Shown piece by piece: positions 14,573 through 16,137 of a stretch of DNA of 16,137 nucleotides. Source of the stretch: Acidimicrobiia bacterium. Its GTDB lineage: Bacteria; Actinomycetota; Acidimicrobiia; IMCC26256; JAENVU01. Each line of letters starts with the position of its first letter. The stretch's first letter is position 1. The DNA lies in assembly GCA_017882945.1 (NCBI GenBank), contig JADGON010000033.1, positions 1-16,137 on the forward strand. The letters run 5' to 3'. Position numbers and translations under genes: made by a program. The notes under the pieces are model-generated. The model worked only from the letters and a program-made list of their open reading frames with translations. It was not told the DNA's origin and ran no database searches.

Positions 14573-14578
14573 CGGGGC

Positions 14579-15073
14579 GTGCTCCACCAGCTCGCGCAGG
14601 CCAACATCGCGCTCCTGAAGGAGCCGATCGGCTCGGAGCTCCTGAGCGACTTCGTCGCGTTGCTCGAGCCGATCAATGCCGTGGCGGATGCGAGCCCCGG
14701 GTTCGTGTGGCGGCTGCAGACCGAGGACGGCGACTCGACCGCGATCCGGGCGTTCGACGACGAACGCATCATCGTGAACATGTCGGTGTGGGAGAGCATC
14801 GACGCCTTGGCCGCGTTCGCCTACGACTCGCGTCACCTCGAAGTGATGCGCCGGCGCCGCCGATGGTTCGAGCGGATGGACGCGAGCTACCTCGTGCTGT
14901 GGTGGATACCCGAAGGGCACCGGCCTGCGCCCGAGGAAGGGCGTGACCGCCTGGAGCATCTCCAGCGCAACGGGCCTACCGAACGCGCCTTCACGTTCAA
15001 AGCGCCGTTTCCCGCGCCCGGTTCTCGCGAGTCCACTCCCGTCGACGAACGCTGGGAATGCCCGACCGGCTGA
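14579..15073 (+). CDS. DUF3291 family protein
   Basis: This 164-residue soluble protein resembles the DUF3291 family, which has a ferredoxin-like dimeric alpha/beta-barrel fold related to antibiotic biosynthesis monooxygenase domains. Visible family blocks are LHQLAQANIALLKEPI (2-17), PGFVWRLQTEDGD (40-52), IVNMSVWESIDALAAFAY (65-82), RRRRRWFERM (91-100) and LVLWWIPEGHRPAPEEG (105-121). The function is not established. The start GTG 14579 follows a TAACCT box by 6 bases. It diverges from the PhyH-like oxygenase, so shared regulation is possible. Confidence 0.85.
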   Translation: MLHQLAQANIALLKEPIGSELLSDFVALLEPINAVADASPGFVWRLQTEDGDSTAIRAFDDERIIVNMSVWESIDALAAFAYDSRHLEVMRRRRRWFERMDASYLVLWWIPEGHRPAPEEGRDRLEHLQRNGPTERAFTFKAPFPAPGSRESTPVDERWECPTG

Positions 15074-15220
15074 TCGCTACGGCGCGTCGGGCTCACGGCC
15101 GCCGACCGTTCCAAGCCACGAGACGGCCGCACGGCGTCGGGCCGCCGAGCGGGCCGGTGGCCGCGCGTCTGATCCGAGCTCGCCGCGATCTATCCGCAAC
15201 CCCGAGCCAACGGTGCTCCG

Positions 15221-15226
15221 TAGGCT
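15221..15226 (+). promoter_or_regulatory. Predicted -10 box of the DinB-like gene, leaderless
   Basis: TAGGCT (15221-15226) stands 7 bases before GTG 15234, with no purine-rich ribosome binding site between. The rest of the 15074-15233 gap shows no gene that I can support. Confidence 0.45.
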
Positions 15227-15233
15227 TCTTGGC

Positions 15234-15779
15234 GTGACGGAACGAGCCGACCCCACGATCACGCCCGACACGAAGGACTGGACCTGGGTGCTGGAGCGCG
15301 AGTGCCCCGAATGCGGGTTCGACGCCTCCGCATTCGCGCGCGAACAGGTCGGTGCGATGATCCGCGCCAACGCAGCCGGTTGGTCTCCGTTGCTCGCGGC
15401 TGGGGATGTGGCCCGTCGACCCGAGCCGGACGTGTGGTCGGCGCTCGAGTACGCGTGTCACGTGCGCGACGGGTTCAGGATCTACGACCAGCGGCTCGAG
15501 CTCATGCTCACGCAGGACGGCCCGCGGTACCCGAACTGGGATCAGGACGCGACCGCGGTGGAGGACCGTTACGGCGGGCAGGACCCGGGTGTCGTCACCG
15601 ACGAGCTGCGCCGGGCGGGGCTGGACCTGGCCGATCGGTTCGACTCGGTCGCCGGCGCGCAGTGGGAGCGAACGGGCTTCCGGAGTGATGGCGCGGAGTT
15701 CACGGTCGAGTCCTTCGCTCGCTACTTCATCCACGACCCGGTCCACCACCTGCGTGAGGTGGCAGACCGGGCCAGGTGA
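15234..15779 (+). CDS. DinB-like (YfiT/DinB fold) protein
   Basis: This 181-residue protein belongs to the DinB-like four-helix-bundle superfamily, whose members bind a metal with three histidines and often act as thiol-dependent transferases or isomerases. Likely ligands are H76 (YACHVRD) and H167 with H171/H172 in FIHDPVHHL (165-173). The N-terminus has DTKDWTWVLERECPECGFD (12-30), a conserved block in this actinobacterial subfamily with two cysteines (C24, C27). NWDQDATAVEDRYGGQDP (101-118) is also characteristic. The frame is open from 14943, but GTG 15234, with its TAGGCT box 7 bases upstream, gives the family-like N-terminus. The substrate is unknown. Confidence 0.85.
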   Translation: MTERADPTITPDTKDWTWVLERECPECGFDASAFAREQVGAMIRANAAGWSPLLAAGDVARRPEPDVWSALEYACHVRDGFRIYDQRLELMLTQDGPRYPNWDQDATAVEDRYGGQDPGVVTDELRRAGLDLADRFDSVAGAQWERTGFRSDGAEFTVESFARYFIHDPVHHLREVADRAR

Positions 15780-15919
15780 CCGGTTCGGCTCGGGCCTCAG
15801 TGCTCGAGGCACGCGAGGCGTCATCAGCCGGAAGCTCACCGATGCACCCGACGATCCGGCACCCCCGCGCTTCGCCCGGCGGGCTTGCCGGCGCTGGGTC
15901 CCGTTCCCGCGCTCCTCCA

Positions 15920-15948
15920 CTCAAGTTCGCCGGGAAACGGCCCGATTC
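15920..15948 (+). promoter_or_regulatory. Possible FliA/WhiG-type (sigma-28) promoter
   Basis: TCAAGTT (15921-15927) and CCCGATT (15941-15947) resemble the TAAAGTTT and GCCGATAA boxes of flagellar-type sigma factors, with near-correct spacing (12 against 11 bases). The predicted start would leave roughly 25 bases before ATG 15979. The rest of the 15780-15978 gap shows no gene; a short CCGGC/GCCGG hairpin (15876-15891) lacks a T run. Confidence 0.4.
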
Positions 15949-15978
15949 TCTCGGCACGACTCTCCTGGGACCCTCCTG

Positions 15979-16137
15979 ATGCGCCGACTGAGCCTGGTCT
16001 TGAGATTCGGCTTGCTGAGCCTGGCGGTCATTCTTCTCCTCGGTGTGGTGCTGTCGCGATCCTCCGGTTCGGCGACCGAACAGGGCAGCCTCAGGAGCGC
16101 GCGAGACACTGCGGTCCTGGTCTCGCGCCTCGGCATC
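15979..16137 (+). CDS. N-terminus of a membrane-anchored protein, cut by the window edge (signalling protein suspected)
   Basis: The frame is open from ATG 15979 to the end, 53 codons. It starts with a basic MRRLSLVLR, then a hydrophobic membrane segment (about 10-25, FGLLSLAVILLLGVVL), then a polar helix with TEQGSLRSARDTAVLVSRLGI. This matches the start of actinobacterial sensor proteins of the GGDEF/EAL or histidine-kinase type as I remember them, but no catalytic domain is inside the window. GGGA (15967-15970) is a weak ribosome binding site. The flagellar-type promoter candidate upstream would fit a motility or cyclic-di-GMP role. Confidence 0.7.
   Translation, partial: MRRLSLVLRFGLLSLAVILLLGVVLSRSSGSATEQGSLRSARDTAVLVSRLGI

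Noticed and set aside
15876..15891. Hairpin CCGGC/GCCGG as a terminator of the DinB-like gene
   Set aside because: The stem is only five base pairs and no T run follows, so it is not a credible intrinsic terminator.
15093..15920. Minus-strand open frame of 275 codons covering the DinB-like gene and flanks
   Set aside because: The DinB-like protein on the plus strand has clear conserved blocks; the minus translation is a shadow that also runs through non-coding flanks.
15780..15978. Possible cyclic-di-GMP riboswitch ahead of the truncated membrane protein
   Set aside because: I looked for the conserved core and stem arrangement and could not find it; the two-box promoter explains the conserved-looking stretch better.

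Overview
The window is GC-rich and densely coded on both strands, with short gaps and many GTG starts. The gene set includes a DrrAB-type exporter with a TetR repressor, an Ada-AlkA fusion, a DinB-fold protein, a secreted GH18 protein and a secreted PQQ-type sugar dehydrogenase. This points to a high-GC actinobacterium; an Acidimicrobiia- or Thermoleophilia-like lineage is a guess. I see no rRNA, tRNA, insertion sequence, phage gene or CRISPR array, and no stretch over 300 bases without a gene.

Layout. 1-207: start of a minus-strand gene that leaves the window. 254-2118: an ABC-2 exporter operon (permease and ATPase, ATGA overlap), read leftward. 2151-3134: its divergent TetR-family regulator, with an unusual lysine/alanine-rich N-terminal extension. 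Three GTAC-based inverted repeats lie between and just inside the two genes. 3176-4027: an SDR oxidoreductase. 4119-5857: a methyltransferase translationally overlapped with rsgA. 5882-7033: a secreted sugar dehydrogenase. 7042-9346: an Ada-AlkA DNA repair fusion and an AraC regulator. 9401-9964: a second methyltransferase. 9986-11500: yaaA and a second TetR regulator. 11607-12574: engB overlapped with an NYN-domain gene. 12648-13628: a secreted GH18 protein. 13641-14513: a PhyH-like dioxygenase, divergent from a DUF3291 gene (14579-15073). 15234-15779: a DinB-like protein. 15979-16137: the first 53 codons of a membrane-anchored protein behind a possible FliA/WhiG-type promoter.

How the genes work together. 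The only clear regulated module is TetR with DrrAB: the repressor sites overlap both divergent promoters. Two GTPases of ribosome assembly (RsgA, EngB) are each overlapped by an unexpected downstream partner (a methyltransferase and an NYN-domain protein). The rest reads as ordinary chromosomal genes for repair, stress, secreted carbohydrate metabolism and regulation.

A recurring feature is a TANNNT hexamer exactly 6 bases (or 7-8) before the start codon of at least seven genes, with no ribosome binding site between. This suggests that leaderless transcripts are common here. I found no convincing wholly new multi-gene system. The best leads are the regulatory architecture and N-terminal extension of the first TetR, the altered G4 motif of RsgA, and the promoter at the right edge.
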